Positions 22,528 to 34,700 of a stretch of DNA of 64,000 nucleotides are shown piece by piece (position 1 is the stretch's first letter; every line of letters begins with the position of its first letter). Position numbers and translations under genes: made by a program. Location: positions 116,477,824 through 116,541,823 of the forward strand of contig OZ035960.1 in NCBI GenBank assembly GCA_964034945.1, in the 5' to 3' direction. Source of the DNA: Chrysopilus asiliformis (taxonomy: Eukaryota; Arthropoda; Insecta; Diptera; Rhagionidae). Below the pieces are notes generated by a model. That model was given only the letters and a program-made list of their open reading frames with translations. It had not been told where the DNA came from and searched no databases.

Positions 22528-25500
22528 TTATTGATTTTCTGGTGAGGCGACCAAGGGAGATGTTGTGTCAACAAGAACTAAAATACTGTGGTGCAAAGGG
22601 TAAATGTCTTTAACTTCAACATGATATCCCTTATCAAGTTGCTCTTTTGATGAATACATCCTGAAATTCAAGGATAAAAAAATCCCAATCAGGAATTATT
22701 TCAAAAAAATATTAAAGCAGAGTTTTTTGTATATTGTGCTTACGCGAGTATATCGAGGGGTTCTAGAATTAACTCTGATTTGTAAACTGACGCTAAAAAA
22801 TTTGTAAATGCTGTCGTACTGTTTCCTAAGTCACCGATCGAATGCTAAAAATGTACTTAAGTTAAACTTTTTATCCTTAACAAATAAACCAAATTAATTA
22901 CAGATTGAGCGAAGGAATGATGTTCTTCGGAATTATTGTTGGTCGACTGAAGATTTATATCTGGTATTCCATATCTGGTACCCCAAAATGTTAAAATGTT
23001 ATCCTCAGATGTTACAACAGTACTAGAATTTGTGCATCTTACTCGCTAAAATTTTATGAAACATCCTTTTTAATTTCAATCTTTAAAAAAATTTTATTTC
23101 AATCGAACTAACAGTTATGAATTTATCCTTTATTCCTGTCACTAACGTTGCATATTCCACAATTTTTGTATGACCTTTACGATTGGTATAAATTTTATTA
23201 AGATCGAAGCAGTGTTGTGCATTTATGTGTAAACAATAAATCTTGACATTTTTACAATAATTATTTACGTAAATAATAGTCAAGAATGGTGAAGAATGTA
23301 AACTACCGTAAATAAACAGCTATGTTATGTCAAAAGCAATTTCTGAGTTTTGTTATGAAGGTAAAATATAAGAAAAGTTACAATTGCCAGGGACGTAAAA
23401 TACATTTTGTAAAAAGTCAGCACAACACTGAATAAGAGTTTTAGCAATAAAGATTAATTTAAAAATCACCTAAGCCTCTTTGACCTTCCAAGTTTTTTCC
23501 CATGGTCAAAACATACCCGCCTTCAAGTAGAAATGCTGTGTGTGTCATTGAAACGCTCAAATCGAGAACTTTTCGCGACATTATTATATTTTTCTGCAAG
23601 CAAATGACTTTTTTTAATTTAATCGAAATATACTGGATAAAAAAGATTTTACAAATGCCATGATTTTGTCCATTCTTTTTTGGAATCCCAGCTTTCGATA
23701 TGTATTACCGCCGCAAGCAAAAACTGTTCCGTTGTTAAGTAATAAAAGTGAAGTATCCGGCCCACAAAATATTTTCTCGATTTTTGAAGTTAGATGAGAT
23801 GTCATCACTTTACTTGGTAGAGATCTACAACAAACATTTTTTGTACAAGAAAAATTAAATAAAAATAAACTTAAACAAAGAAAGAAATAAATCGGTAATT
23901 CCACTTACGCTGAAGTGTGTTCTTTTCCAAGTGCCAAAGCACCTGAATTACATGAACCCCAAGTGAAAATTTGGCCATCTTCACTTAATGCAACCACATG
24001 ATCACCTCCAGATTCAACTTGAATAATTTTTACATTATTTAATTTATCTAGAGAGAATTTTATAAAAAATAATATATTCGAATTTAAATATATTGTCATT
24101 TTTATACCAATAATTTTTAGAGAGTGATAATTTCTTTGGTCGCCGTGACCCAAACATCCTTTTGTATTATCGCCACAGCTAAGAACTATCCCCAGGTCAG
24201 TGCAAAAAATCGTAAAACCATCACCTGCACAAGCCCTTAAGATCAAATATAAATATTAAGCTCATTAACGGTTTGAATTGTTCTTTAATTACCAAACAAT
24301 GTGATATTTTCGAATACTTTCTACACGATTTGGATAATGCTTCCACATCTCTAACGAATTCAGCCCAAGTTGACCTTTACTTCCTTCCCCCCAAGTGTAA
24401 GCAGCCCCATCTTTAGTTAAGAAAGAAGTGTAAGTTTTAAGTTTACAAAAATATCTTCATTTTTGAAAAAGGTTAAATTACCCTCTGTAACTGCAGCAAA
24501 ATGTGACCCATTTGTAGCAACTTGTCGAATTGTTGCCCTTGCTGGCAATTGTAGAGGTATTAGTGAAAAACTTGTTCCAAAAGATTTCAACTGATATAAT
24601 ACTGATCTAATCATAAGAATTACATTTTTTATTTTATATATATACCGTTATCATGGTTTTATATAAAAAAATACCTTTTTTCAAGCGAATCACTAGGAGT
24701 GGCTGTTGAAGCTGCCATTAATTCTTTGGTACCTGTTTCAGCTGTTCCAGGAACTGTATCAATATCTGAATTATTTTCTGAATCAGAATCTTCTTCGTAA
24801 TCATAACTACAAGTAAATCTGTTATTATTTCTTGTTATAACTTTTCCAGAACTCACCCTCGAGCCTTTCCCAAATTTCTGTAAATCAATGGAATCCAGTA
24901 TTTCAATATTTCCGTGGCTCCTGGTCGTTTGTTAACATCAACCTTAGTTAGAATTAATAAAGTGAAAAATAATAACAACAAACTGTGTCAAAGAAATCAC
25001 TTGTAATAAAATATTGAGAAGAGTTTTTAAATTATCCGAATAACCATTAGGAAGTGGTATATACTGTCCCTGAAAATTATAAACATTGATTACTACCTTA
25101 GTCTTACATTTAAATAAAGTTCAAAATATTAAAATTTGTATACATAATATACTTGCCGACATAATTTTTGTTACAAGTTCAGATAAATTAGTGGCTGCAA
25201 AAGCTTTCTTCAAACAACACATCTCACACAAAACGCATCCGAGTGCCCAAATATCACTTTTGTGATCGTATTCCTTGCCTTCGCACTAAAATTGTGGAAT
25301 ATTTTGTTTAATCATTTTTAATTAATGAGAACAAATTGTACCATTTCTGGGCTAAAATAATATGGAGTTCCCAACACAGTTTGAGCATGGATTTTGGTAT
25401 TCATGATTTTCGAAATTCCAAAATCTCCAATTTTTACAGTTCCCCGTTTTGTAAGAAAAACATTTGCAGTTTTTAAATCCCTAAAAGTATTTTTTAAACA

Positions 25501-26196
25501 AATATTTCTAAAGGATTTTCGTTTTACCGATGGAGAATATTTTCCTCGTGCATGTAGTTAATTGCACTTGTAATTTGTTCAAAAATCGATACGACATATC
25601 GTTCCGGAAAATGTTCTTTCAAACTTTTTTCCGATATCAGTTGAGCCAAAGTTCCTCCATCCGCATACTCCATCTCGATTAGCAACGTGTGTTCACGTAT
25701 AAAACTTCCCATGTAACTGATCCAAAATTTAAATTAAAAAAAATTATTGCCCTTCAATATCAAGTTCTTACCTAATAATATTGGGATGCAAAAGCTTTGA
25801 AAACACATCAACTTCGTTCATTGCCAACATTCGTTCAGACGCTGTTAAATCGGAGAGATTCACTTGTTTAAGGACTACAAGGACTCCATCAGATTTTCTT
25901 TTGTAAAGTACAGCGACACCAAATGATCCTAAAAGAGAAACGTTTTTTTTTAAGTGGTGGCGAAGAATTTATAAAAATTTATAATAAAATAACCCACCTT
26001 GTCCAACTGTTTTGAGTTTTTCATAGTCCGAAAGTTGCAGTCCCACATCATCTTGGGGAATTCTCATATCAGCAGAAACTCGATTTATACGACCCAATAT
26101 TGGGAGGCTCGGATGTTGATAGGAACCGTTTTTCTTTTTTTCGGATTTATTATTAAATTTTGGAACAGTATTCGACTTGTACATTTTCTGCTCCAT
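22528..26196 (-). CDS. niki: Niki-like NEK8/NEK9-family kinase with RCC1 repeats (at least 17 exons, apparent frameshift)
   Basis: Kinase exons: 25998–26196, 25772–25928, 25528–25716, 25342–25481, 25157–25285, 25001–25069 and 24857–24942. RCC1 exons: 24675–24806, 24482–24606, 24293–24410, 24108–24235, 23909–24047, 23653–23824, 23470–23593, then 23113–23241 (tentative), 22902–23045, 22744–22844 and 22528–22660. Kinase features: glycine loop [21 protein letters not shown], catalytic [28 protein letters not shown] and [23 protein letters not shown]1 blades include [49 protein letters not shown] and [13 protein letters not shown]. The C-terminus has [21 protein letters not shown]8/9-type kinases act in mitosis and at cilia. 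Two problems: a 1-nt frameshift inside exon 25342–25481, and the joint between 23470 and 23241 does not keep frame. One intron (25070–25156) uses a GC donor. Convergent with RabX4. Confidence 0.82.
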
Positions 26197-27768
26197 TACT
26201 TTAAAGTCAAATTTTTGTTGTGGCCATATCGCTGCCAAAGAAACGAATGCAAAAACAACAGGTGTGTGAGAGGAAGGAAATTACCAACCGAAATTTTTTG
26301 AAAGTTATGTGGAACAATCCATTCTCTAGGATTATAAACATTTAAAAAAAATTACTCATCTTTACGAGAATACAAAGGTCTGCATTGTAATGTATGATCA
26401 AGTTCAGAAATTTATAAAACGGCACTACTAAATATGTTTTGCGCATTTTATAAAGTTTTTGAAATTTTTGATCCCTAACAAAGTATTTTTACAGTTTTAT
26501 CATAACAATTTGTTTAAATTATCAATAATTTCATCGAAAATATTTCTAATCACAAAAATTTTACATATTGTAGATAAAAAAAATCTTTTTTTTTATTATT
26601 GTTGCTGTGCAGAAAATTGAGTAATGCTAGAATTGATTGTTTTAATAAATCAAGGTGCTGAACTAGATTAAAGCTGTGCAAATATTTACACTTTGAATGG
26701 TTTTAAAATAACCCAACCAACTGCTTCTTAGCAGAAAGTCTATAGAGCTAAAGTTTTGGAGCAGTATTTGTTTGAAACGACAACTCATCAAAATTATTTA
26801 GAATGAGTGAAAACGCGAAGAATGATGAAAAATATACAAAAAATTCTTGTTACAAGTTTTACAAAAGAAAGATTGCAGAGAGCAGTTAGAAACTTTTTTT
26901 TCGTTCACTTATACTCTGAAAAGCCGGCTACTAATACTATACCACTGACTTTTTTGATCACCACGGCTCAAAACAGAAAACAGAGAACGAAAAATGAACC
27001 AACCTTCCAAGTAAAATTTATCTTTAAACCTCTTTGAACATTTACCTTACCTTTTCTTAGCCATATTACTTTTTTTCACCTCATATATGTTTCTTCCGTA
27101 GATTCTTTTAAGAGTGTGTTCAAATTATGTTAAAAGCGATCGTTTTCCCTCAGTAACTGTTGTGAGCTAATAAGTGAAGTGAGTTAAATGAACTGCTGTC
27201 GAGTAAAAGATTTATAACTTTTAAGATTCATACGAACAATCGGTGTAACAAATTTCATAAATGAATCTACATATAATTTAAATACTGTACTAGATAAAAG
27301 TTATTTTATTTTATTGAACGAATATCTTAGAATTTTGCATACCAAAGGTGAGGTGTCGTCGTTATGACGTACAATTGTCGGTATAACGGTGCTTTTGCAT
27401 CACTGTTTTTAATTTTTTGAGTTCAATCGGTCAATGATTCCAATTAAATATTTTATTGTCTAAATTGACATCTAATTAAATATGATCTTTTAGGAAAATA
27501 ATTGTATTAATTTGCATGGAATCTTAAGTTCAACTGTTAAACGAAGTGAGACCTATGGCACCCATTTTTGACATACTACGGACGAATAAAATAATATTAT
27601 GTACCTGATAAAGAACGAACGTGACCTATATCGAAAACTGAGTTTCATTTATTGCTGCAAACGCGTGTTGTAATGGTGGTTTGGTTTTTTTTTTGTCAAA
27701 TACATAAGAATTTCAGGCTTTTTCAGAAAGCTAAAATAATAAATTTATTATTTTGTTCGATTGTTATC

Positions 27769-27790
27769 ATAATAATAATAATAATAATAA
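27769..27790. repeat. (ATA)n microsatellite
   Basis: About seven tandem AAT/ATA triplets. Confidence 0.85.
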
Positions 27791-27914
27791 TTTTTTAAAA
27801 AGCAATACGCGATCTTAATAATTTCAATTGACAAGTTACAAACATGTGCTTAAATAACTTTTGATATCTTTTAATAATTTCTTAATAATTTAGTATGACT
27901 TTACTATCGTCTAC

Positions 27915-28440
27915 TATAAAAGAAGAGTATTGTATTCATGACGGAGACCGACTCGAGAACGGGGACAGATAGAAACTTTCTGATCAGTAGGAAATCCGTT
28001 TCAGGCAAATTTATAAGGATGTCCGTGCATCTGTCTATCGGTCTGTCCGTTTTACGTATCTTAAATAACTCGAGAACGCGCAATTTGAAATTTTTTACCT
28101 TCCATCCATATTTTTTTTGACAAAATACAGTTTTTTTGAATTTCTCGAAAACTTTGCGCTTGTGGGAAAAAATGAATATAACAAAATTTAAAGGATATTA
28201 AATTTACTCTAACGGTTTTTACGTCTCTCTAACGATTCTCAAGATATTTGAAGAAAATTAAGTTTTCAATTTCTCGGAAACTGCGCTTTTGAGAAAAATA
28301 TATATTAGTAAACTGAAAGAAAATGAAATTCCCTGCATTTTTTTTTCTTTAACGATTTTTGCGTATCTTTAATGGTTTACGAGATATTTGAAAAAATATT
28401 GTTTGTAACATTTTTTCCCGAAACTAAATATTGCAGAAGA
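27915..28440. repeat. Transposon-derived dispersed repeat with degenerate tandem units
   Basis: It begins near AGTATTGTATTCATGA (also at about 1165). It passes through a GTCTATCGGTCTGTCCGT run, then 2–3 degenerate units of about 120–130 bp. Each unit carries 'tttctcg.aaact..gcgctt', 'taacg.tttt.gcgtat' and 'gagatatttgaa' motifs. Runs of CTGTC next to such phrases also mark the repeats at the two ends of the window. The family is unidentified. Confidence 0.5.
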
Positions 28441-28478
28441 AGCTTTGATTTGATCACAACTGATATTTTTTAGAAAAA

Positions 28479-29743
28479 ATGGTGGCCACAAGTAATACTT
28501 TACCTCCACAAAAATCAGTTTTTATTACTTACGTCCTTTGGCTGTTTGGTGGTTTCTTTGGAATTCATCATCTTTATCTGGGCAGAGATATCCAGGCATT
28601 CGTTTGGTGGTGTACGTTGGGAGGATATTTTGGCATTGGATGGCTCTTCGAAGTACGAAAAATTCCACATTTAGTACGAGATACAAATGAGGACCCAGAA
28701 TTTATTAAGAAATTCGTGGAGCGACTAAGAAAGCACCAAAGACCCCCATTCTCTTCAAATCGATTCCTACTAGGATTCATGGTGAGCTACTTATGGGGCC
28801 AAATATATCAGATGGCCATTCCTCAGTCAGAATTCGCAGGAGTCGATTGGGGGTTTCTTCACTGGGGAATACCGTTCTTTATTGCTTCAGGTGAGAGTAA
28901 TACAAATGATGAAAATTGCTAGAGAAATGACTAACAACATTCGCACAAAATCGATTCAAACAGGAGCCTGGGCGGTAGGAAACATTGGCCGGGAAAAGGG
29001 ACCTCTGAAGCATGCTCTCCTGACTGCTTACATCACTTACTTGTCCCGCTATTGGCTTTATGATGAAACATATTGGATGACTTTGACCGTTTTCACGACT
29101 TTGATTGCGTTTGATTACTTTTCCAAGGAGTGGCGTCGCGAACCCCCAAAGAGGTACAGCTTGAAGCGCCGAGTGGCGTGTGTCGGGGGAGCTATTACCT
29201 TGTATTTGTATTTCTGGGGCTGTTTCTTTTACTTCAATGGCACAATTACTGATAGCGACGGGGATGAGGTTCCAATCCACGAAGCACTTAAGAATTTCTT
29301 CGCATCTCCTTGGTGGACAGACCTAAAGTCAACTCTAGATCAAACCTGGCAATATGCTCAGCATCATGGATGGTACGAGATATGGAAACAAATTATAGAT
29401 ACGATGGATATGGACGGCGAACAAAATGCATTTAAAGTAAGTCGTAACAGATCGAAAACAATAAGAACGCCGAAAGTTTACTTGAACCAATAAGAATCTG
29501 GATCTTTAATGAATTTTTGATAAATTTTAGGTACTTAATTTAAGTGCAACGGCATCTCAGACAGAAATAACTACAGCATGGCGTAAATTGTCCAAAGAAA
29601 ACCATCCCGACAAAGTAAAGGACGAATCTAAACGCCGTGAAGCGCAAGATAAATTTATGGAAATTCAACAAGCATACGAAGTCTTAAGTAAATTAAAGTC
29701 CAACCGACGAAGGAGAAACAAAAAATTTAACGATGACCTTTAA
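28479..29743 (+). CDS. wurst: Wurst/DNAJC22, multipass J-domain protein (365 aa, 3 exons)
   Basis: Exons 28479–28890, 28964–29436 and 29531–29743. The N-terminus (about residues 13–60) is a TM2-type domain: ITYVLWLFGGFFGIHHLYLG, then AFVWWCTLGGYFGIGWLFE. More membrane spans follow (FLLGFMVSYLWGQIYQM; GWALLTAYITYLSRYW-like; AITLYLYFWGCFFYF). The C-terminal J domain (about 296–352) starts VLNLSATASQTEITTAWRKL and has the HPD tripeptide at 320–322 (ENHPDKVKDES), so it should stimulate Hsc70. In Drosophila, wurst is needed for clathrin-mediated endocytosis in tracheal tubes (family knowledge). Length fits DNAJC22 (about 340–400 aa). An AATAAA lies at 29781–29786. Confidence 0.95.
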
Positions 29744-30089
29744 ACAAATTCGATTACGGCATTTAATTATTTCAAATGAAAATAAAGTTTGTTTTCCTAT
29801 TTTTTAAACCTTGTTTATAATAAAATAGAAATATTAAAAAGATTTGTATTCTCCTTATTTTTTCGACTTAATATTAACATTCAAAGCTCCATATGCACTC
29901 TTAACATTTTCTTTTTATATTATTTTCGTTAACAGCACTGATACAAATACTGGATTTCAAGTTTTAAAAACCAAAAAAGGTGAAGATCAAAAATTCTGAG
30001 GCCAGCTCGTTCACACCATGAAACAAATCAAAAAAATTAAATGCGCTGAGAAGAGATTTCGTTGCTATTTATTGGTCAATGATGAGCAA
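29744..30089. other. Convergent 3' spacer wurst/ankyrin gene
   Basis: 346 bp holding both 3' ends. AATAAA at 29781–29786 serves wurst. Nothing else stands out. Confidence 0.5.
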
Positions 30090-31709
30090 TTAATTTCGAA
30101 GTTGCTTCGGCGATGAATTCATTGTAATTTTACTCAATTTTGATTCATATTTTTTGATCATTTGCTGATTATTCGCTGGCGTTACTTCTAGTCTGTAAAA
30201 GTAAAAAAAATAACTTAAGTGTTTTGAAAATCGTTCGAACATTTTTTTATAAATAAACTACCCATAAAAAACGTCACACTAATTTTAGACTTATCAGAAT
30301 TTTTTATGGAGTTTAGTACTGCCGCCCTACTACTACATATTCCTTCTACCCTTAAAAGTCTGACGTATTTTATGGGCAGCCCAAAAAAAATAAATAAAAT
30401 GTATATTACTTTGGCACTTCAAGTGGCCGAAGAAAAGTTGTCATAACTTGAGATTTTCCATTAGCAGCTAGTGGACCACTAGCGCAAAGTGTAGCAGACG
30501 CTAATTGCTCAACAAATTTCTTATTTCTCTTATCGCAGTTCTCGTTTTGTGTAGTTTTGTCTTTCTGTGAAAACTTAAATGGAAGCGCCTTACGAAGTTT
30601 TAGTCCAAAGCTCTCGTTTGCTGTACCTTGACTAGGATTCGTTTTTGATCGAATGACGGGTTGTTTCTTAAGTTCATTCGCTGCTCGAACGGAAGTTGTC
30701 TTTTCTAAAAGCCGAGCACGAGCGCACTTCTCGATCATCTCCGCACACGAGTACCTTGTAATAAAAACATATATAAATATTTTGATTTTTAAATATTTGA
30801 ATAATTACCGTCCACAAAACCTTGCCCATTGCTCAGCTCTAAACCCCCGTCCAGAATCAGTTTCCACTGGTGATGCTCCTGTCAATAGATAATCGAAAGT
30901 AAAACGTCATAAATAAAAATTCTACTACTGTGCAAAACTCTCCACATCCTACACTATTTCGGTTAGTTAAAGTGAACGAATTACAATCCCAGATTTTAAT
31001 CCTTACCAGCAAACAAAAGCAATTTAGCACATCTAGTACGGCCCTGTAGTGCTGCCTTCATAAGCGGTGTAAATCCTAAATTATTCTTAGTGTCCACTTT
31101 TAAACTTCTGCATCGCGTTATAAGCATATTCATAGTTTCTGATTGACCTTAAAATCGATGATAATAAAAGTAATAAAATATTTTAATGTTTTTACATGAC
31201 AAAAAGTGAACTCACCTGCCTGTGCTGCGAAATGTAACGGTGTATTTCCTTCATTATCTGGCTTATTTACATCGATTCCAGGAATTTGTAAGAATATATC
31301 CAAAAAATTTGTTAAACTTGTTGAGCATATATAAGAGATAGCAGTCTGAAACAGAAAATTATTTTTTTATTATTAAGTGAAATAACACACATAAAAATAT
31401 TTTTTATTTATTAAGTGGAATTAACTCTTTCACTGTTTTGTTATTTTTTAAAATTTAATTTAGTAATCGTGTTAGTTTTTAAGAAATTCATACAATTTTT
31501 TAAAGTAATTCCCATAATTTGGAAAAACAAACTAAACACTTTTTTTTACATATATAACTCACTCTTCCACTTTGGTCTGTTGCATTGAGTGCTTCTTTCG
31601 ATATTCCTTCATATAAAATTTTCGTTAAAACAATTTTCAGCAAACCTTCATCAGCATCACGAGCGGCACGTAAAAGTGTTGTAACATGAGGCGTTTGTTC
31701 TAGACTCAT
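30090..31709 (-). CDS. ANKRD33-like ankyrin-repeat protein (311 aa, 6 exons)
   Basis: Exons 31563–31709, 31216–31345, 31007–31147, 30809–30878, 30410–30754 and 30090–30192; phases agree. The start is MSLEQTPHVTTLLRAARDAD, preceded by in-frame codons without a better Met. Ankyrin repeats are clear: VNKPDNEGNTPLHFAAQAGQ, then TKNNLGFTPLMKAALQGRTR and CAKLLLFAGASPVETDSGRG. A RAEQWARFCGRYSCAEMIE block follows, as in the ANKRD33/ANKRD33B group. The C-terminal half is basic and Ser/Thr-rich and includes LEVPKLEVTPA. If exon 5 is not spliced at 30410, a TAA follows at once (…VPK stop), giving an alternative shorter end. The LEVT-coding last exon is preferred because its frame and acceptor (CTTTTACAG) fit. 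Cellular role not established. Confidence 0.8.
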
Positions 31710-34700
31710 TTTATAACATCCAAATCTAAAATAGTCATACAGTAAAATAAAATTAGTTTTCCTTTTTATGAAATCTTTCAACACTATCTGTTGAATGCCA
31801 CAATCAGGGAAAAATACAGGCTAAAAAATTCACGTCTATTTTTCGCCACGCTTATAATATATACTTTTCAGTCTTCAAATATATATCCTTGCCTTTGAGA
31901 TATCCTTACGGACTTTTTGACTCCAGAATCAGATTCAGCGACCCCAAACACCCCCGCCCCAGATGAGATTTTTCCCCCGAAAATTAAAAAAAGAAGATAA
32001 TCACGTTATCTTTACAGGATCTTCTGTTATCCTTACAAGGCCGAAGTAGTGAAGTAATTGTATTGTCATCGGAATTACGTATGTGAAAATTTCAAGTCAA
32101 TCGGATGAGTGGAAGTGGGTCAAAATTACACACATGAAGCTTTTAAAATTGTAGGAAAGGTAAACATGAAATTATGGAATTTTTGTGAACAGGAATTGAG
32201 TTAATTGATTTAGTGAAGATTTACCTTTCTGAATCTTATTTTTGGCGAGATTCGATTTTATAACAAAATTGATTTTGGAATTTAAAAAAAAGTAAAGAAT
32301 AATGAAGTAAAGTTGGATAATTGTTTTAGCGCCCAAATGAAATAAAACTAATTTAGATTGTTCGTGATTCCACGATTTCTGAACAGAGTGATTTTTTTTG
32401 GGAAAGGAAGAAAAATTTCTTCGACGTCATTTATTTTAGCATTCGATAGGGAAAGTAATTTCGGAATATTCAAAACACACAAAGTTATAATGTAAACACC
32501 ACGTACAACGTTTGAAATGAATGTGTTCTATGGAATGGAAAAAAAGTGGTAAACATTGTTTTTTGCGTAATTCACTCCAATTTTTTGTTTTGATTTTTTT
32601 TTTTTTTTGTTATAATTTGGGAAGTGTTGAAAAATAAAGTGTATGTTTCGGATTCTAAATTTATCATTACGGGTTCTGTGATCACATGAGAATACCCCAT
32701 CTAAAGAGTAAATCCATTCCTTCGGGAGCAGTAGAAAGAAAAGAAAATGCGGTCGTTGGGTTCAGCTTTTTGCTGATTCTATCAGTTGGGATATGTAGGA
32801 GAAGGGAGAACTATTGCTGGGGAATTTGGCTCCCTACATCGAAAATGCGTAATAATTCAATCGGAGTGGTGTCGCATGCATTAGCAACAATAGGCGCAGC
32901 ACTTGAATCTCAAATTGTTCATTGGTAGCCAAAGGGGAGTCCTAAATATAGAAAGTACCACATTTGAAATGTGGAGTTTTCGTACAAAATTGGTCGCAGT
33001 CGGCAGTTAAGAAGCAGGAAAAGTATGGCGTACAGAACAAATTGGACTAAAATCTTGCATCAACTCTAGATTAAATTCTTTGATCGACGCAAATCAATGA
33101 TCGCGCAAACGAAACCTATTTTTAGAACAAATTTCTTCTTTTTTTGTCTTTGTGTTTGTTTTTCGTTTCCTCATTTATTCTTTTTAGATGGAACATGATG
33201 AATGCACCCTGTCAATATAGAATTTTCCAATTTGATGTTTTTTAAGAAAAAAAAAACATCTCACGTGTTTATTCAACCAGTCCATCAAATCGCCTTATGG
33301 CATAATATGGGAATCTGCTACAATCAGCGGTGGTCCATAACAGTGTGTAAGTGAAAAAAGTTTTTTCTGATAAAGAAACTGTTATGTTAATATTAATTAT
33401 TTGTGGCATTACGGCGAGAACCGGCTGTAACGACCCCAGACAGTGGCGTAACTTTAAATTTTCCTCACCAAAAGTTGGGAACCGACAGAAAAACTGAAAT
33501 GTAAGGACATATTTTTGAAGGACTCTCATCGAAAGACTCTCTGATCTTTGATGCCCCCAAAAATTTTAGCGCAAAAATGAGAAGATGGTGCAGTTAATTC
33601 TAAAAAAAGTCTTTTCTAAGTTCTTCAGTTAGAATAATTAACAATTTTCTCATTCTATTTATCTGTGCGTCGCTGAACCGATAAAAGTGGAAAAATCTGG
33701 TTGAGGTTTTTGTCAATCGATTCAAGTTCAAAGTTTTTTGACTCTATAAAATATAAATCTCGAGGACCTCTAAATTCAATATGTTTAAATACCTGGAATA
33801 GATTTCTGTGATCTGAATTTGTTCGGTGCGAGGGTGTAAAATTAGCGAATGTCAGACAACGACGAGACCAGAAGACGTTATTACCAGTTTCGATTAAATA
33901 CGATTTTACCTACCACATATTTTATCACGAATTCAATCATGTGGCATTGAGACTGGATTTTTAATATTGACGACATTACCGCAATTGTTATTCGAATTGC
34001 ATTCATATTTTCACGTTAATTTGATATCATTCCAACTTATTTGGGATTCGAAGAGCAATATTGTTACGAATCTCGGGTATTTGAGGTAGAGGAGGGATGA
34101 AAACCTCAACGCTTCCAGGTTAATTCATTCATCATGATGGAATGAAAACATATTGTAGGTTTATTATTTTTGGATGTTGTTTCTATATTTGCTATTTAAT
34201 GTCTTATTTATTACCTTGCCGGAGTCTCATATATCGCGACATTCAACACATATACATGAGGTCGATTATATCGCTTTTATTTTAATTTAAATATTAAAAT
34301 TTAGTCATTGGCCACAAACACTGTAGCTGTCACACGTAACTTTGCCATTTTACGCTAAAAGGTCAAAATTATTATATATCGAACTCACAAAAAGTCAACT
34401 TCCATTGATAGATGGATTTTTCGTTAATTGATATTTCCCATTTCAGAGCTTAGTCTTTCGTGCTCTCAGATTTCACATAAATTTGGTTTCCACATTTGGC
34501 CAGTTGTTGACTTGAAATATTCTTTTCCGCTATAAATTTGAACTGACAGAGTTCAAGAATATTTCGTCGGATACTGGATGAAATATTTCATTCAAATTTA
34601 TTAAGATCATGTCGTTGAAATGTTCTCCATTCTACCGGAGGATACACAGATAGTGATGCTTTCAATTTGAATATACAAGTATTACAGCCAGCGAAAAATT

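Larger units (their letters stand above)
26197..28478. other. Divergent intergenic region niki/wurst
   Basis: No supported exon. It contains a microsatellite (27769–27790) and a repeat-derived block (about 27915–28440) that reaches almost to the wurst start. An AG 8 bp before the wurst ATG (…TATTTTTTAG) looks like a 3' splice site, so wurst probably has a non-coding 5' exon somewhere in this stretch. Confidence 0.4.

Noticed and set aside
26806..27037. Plus-strand frames starting MSENAKN or MKTRRMM
   Set aside because: Short, no splice-site support, and composition like the surrounding non-coding DNA.
30406..30412. Stop codon directly after VPK as the end of the ankyrin gene
   Set aside because: A donor at 30409 and an acceptor before 30192 extend the frame with LEVTPA and a clean stop; kept only as an alternative end.
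32686..32928. 80-codon plus-strand frame
   Set aside because: No family resemblance and no neighbouring exon; probably chance in a slightly GC-richer patch.
34062..34250. Possible solo LTR (TGTTACGAATCTCG … ATTCAACA)
   Set aside because: TG…CA ends can be chosen, but no target-site duplication, primer-binding site or second copy is visible.
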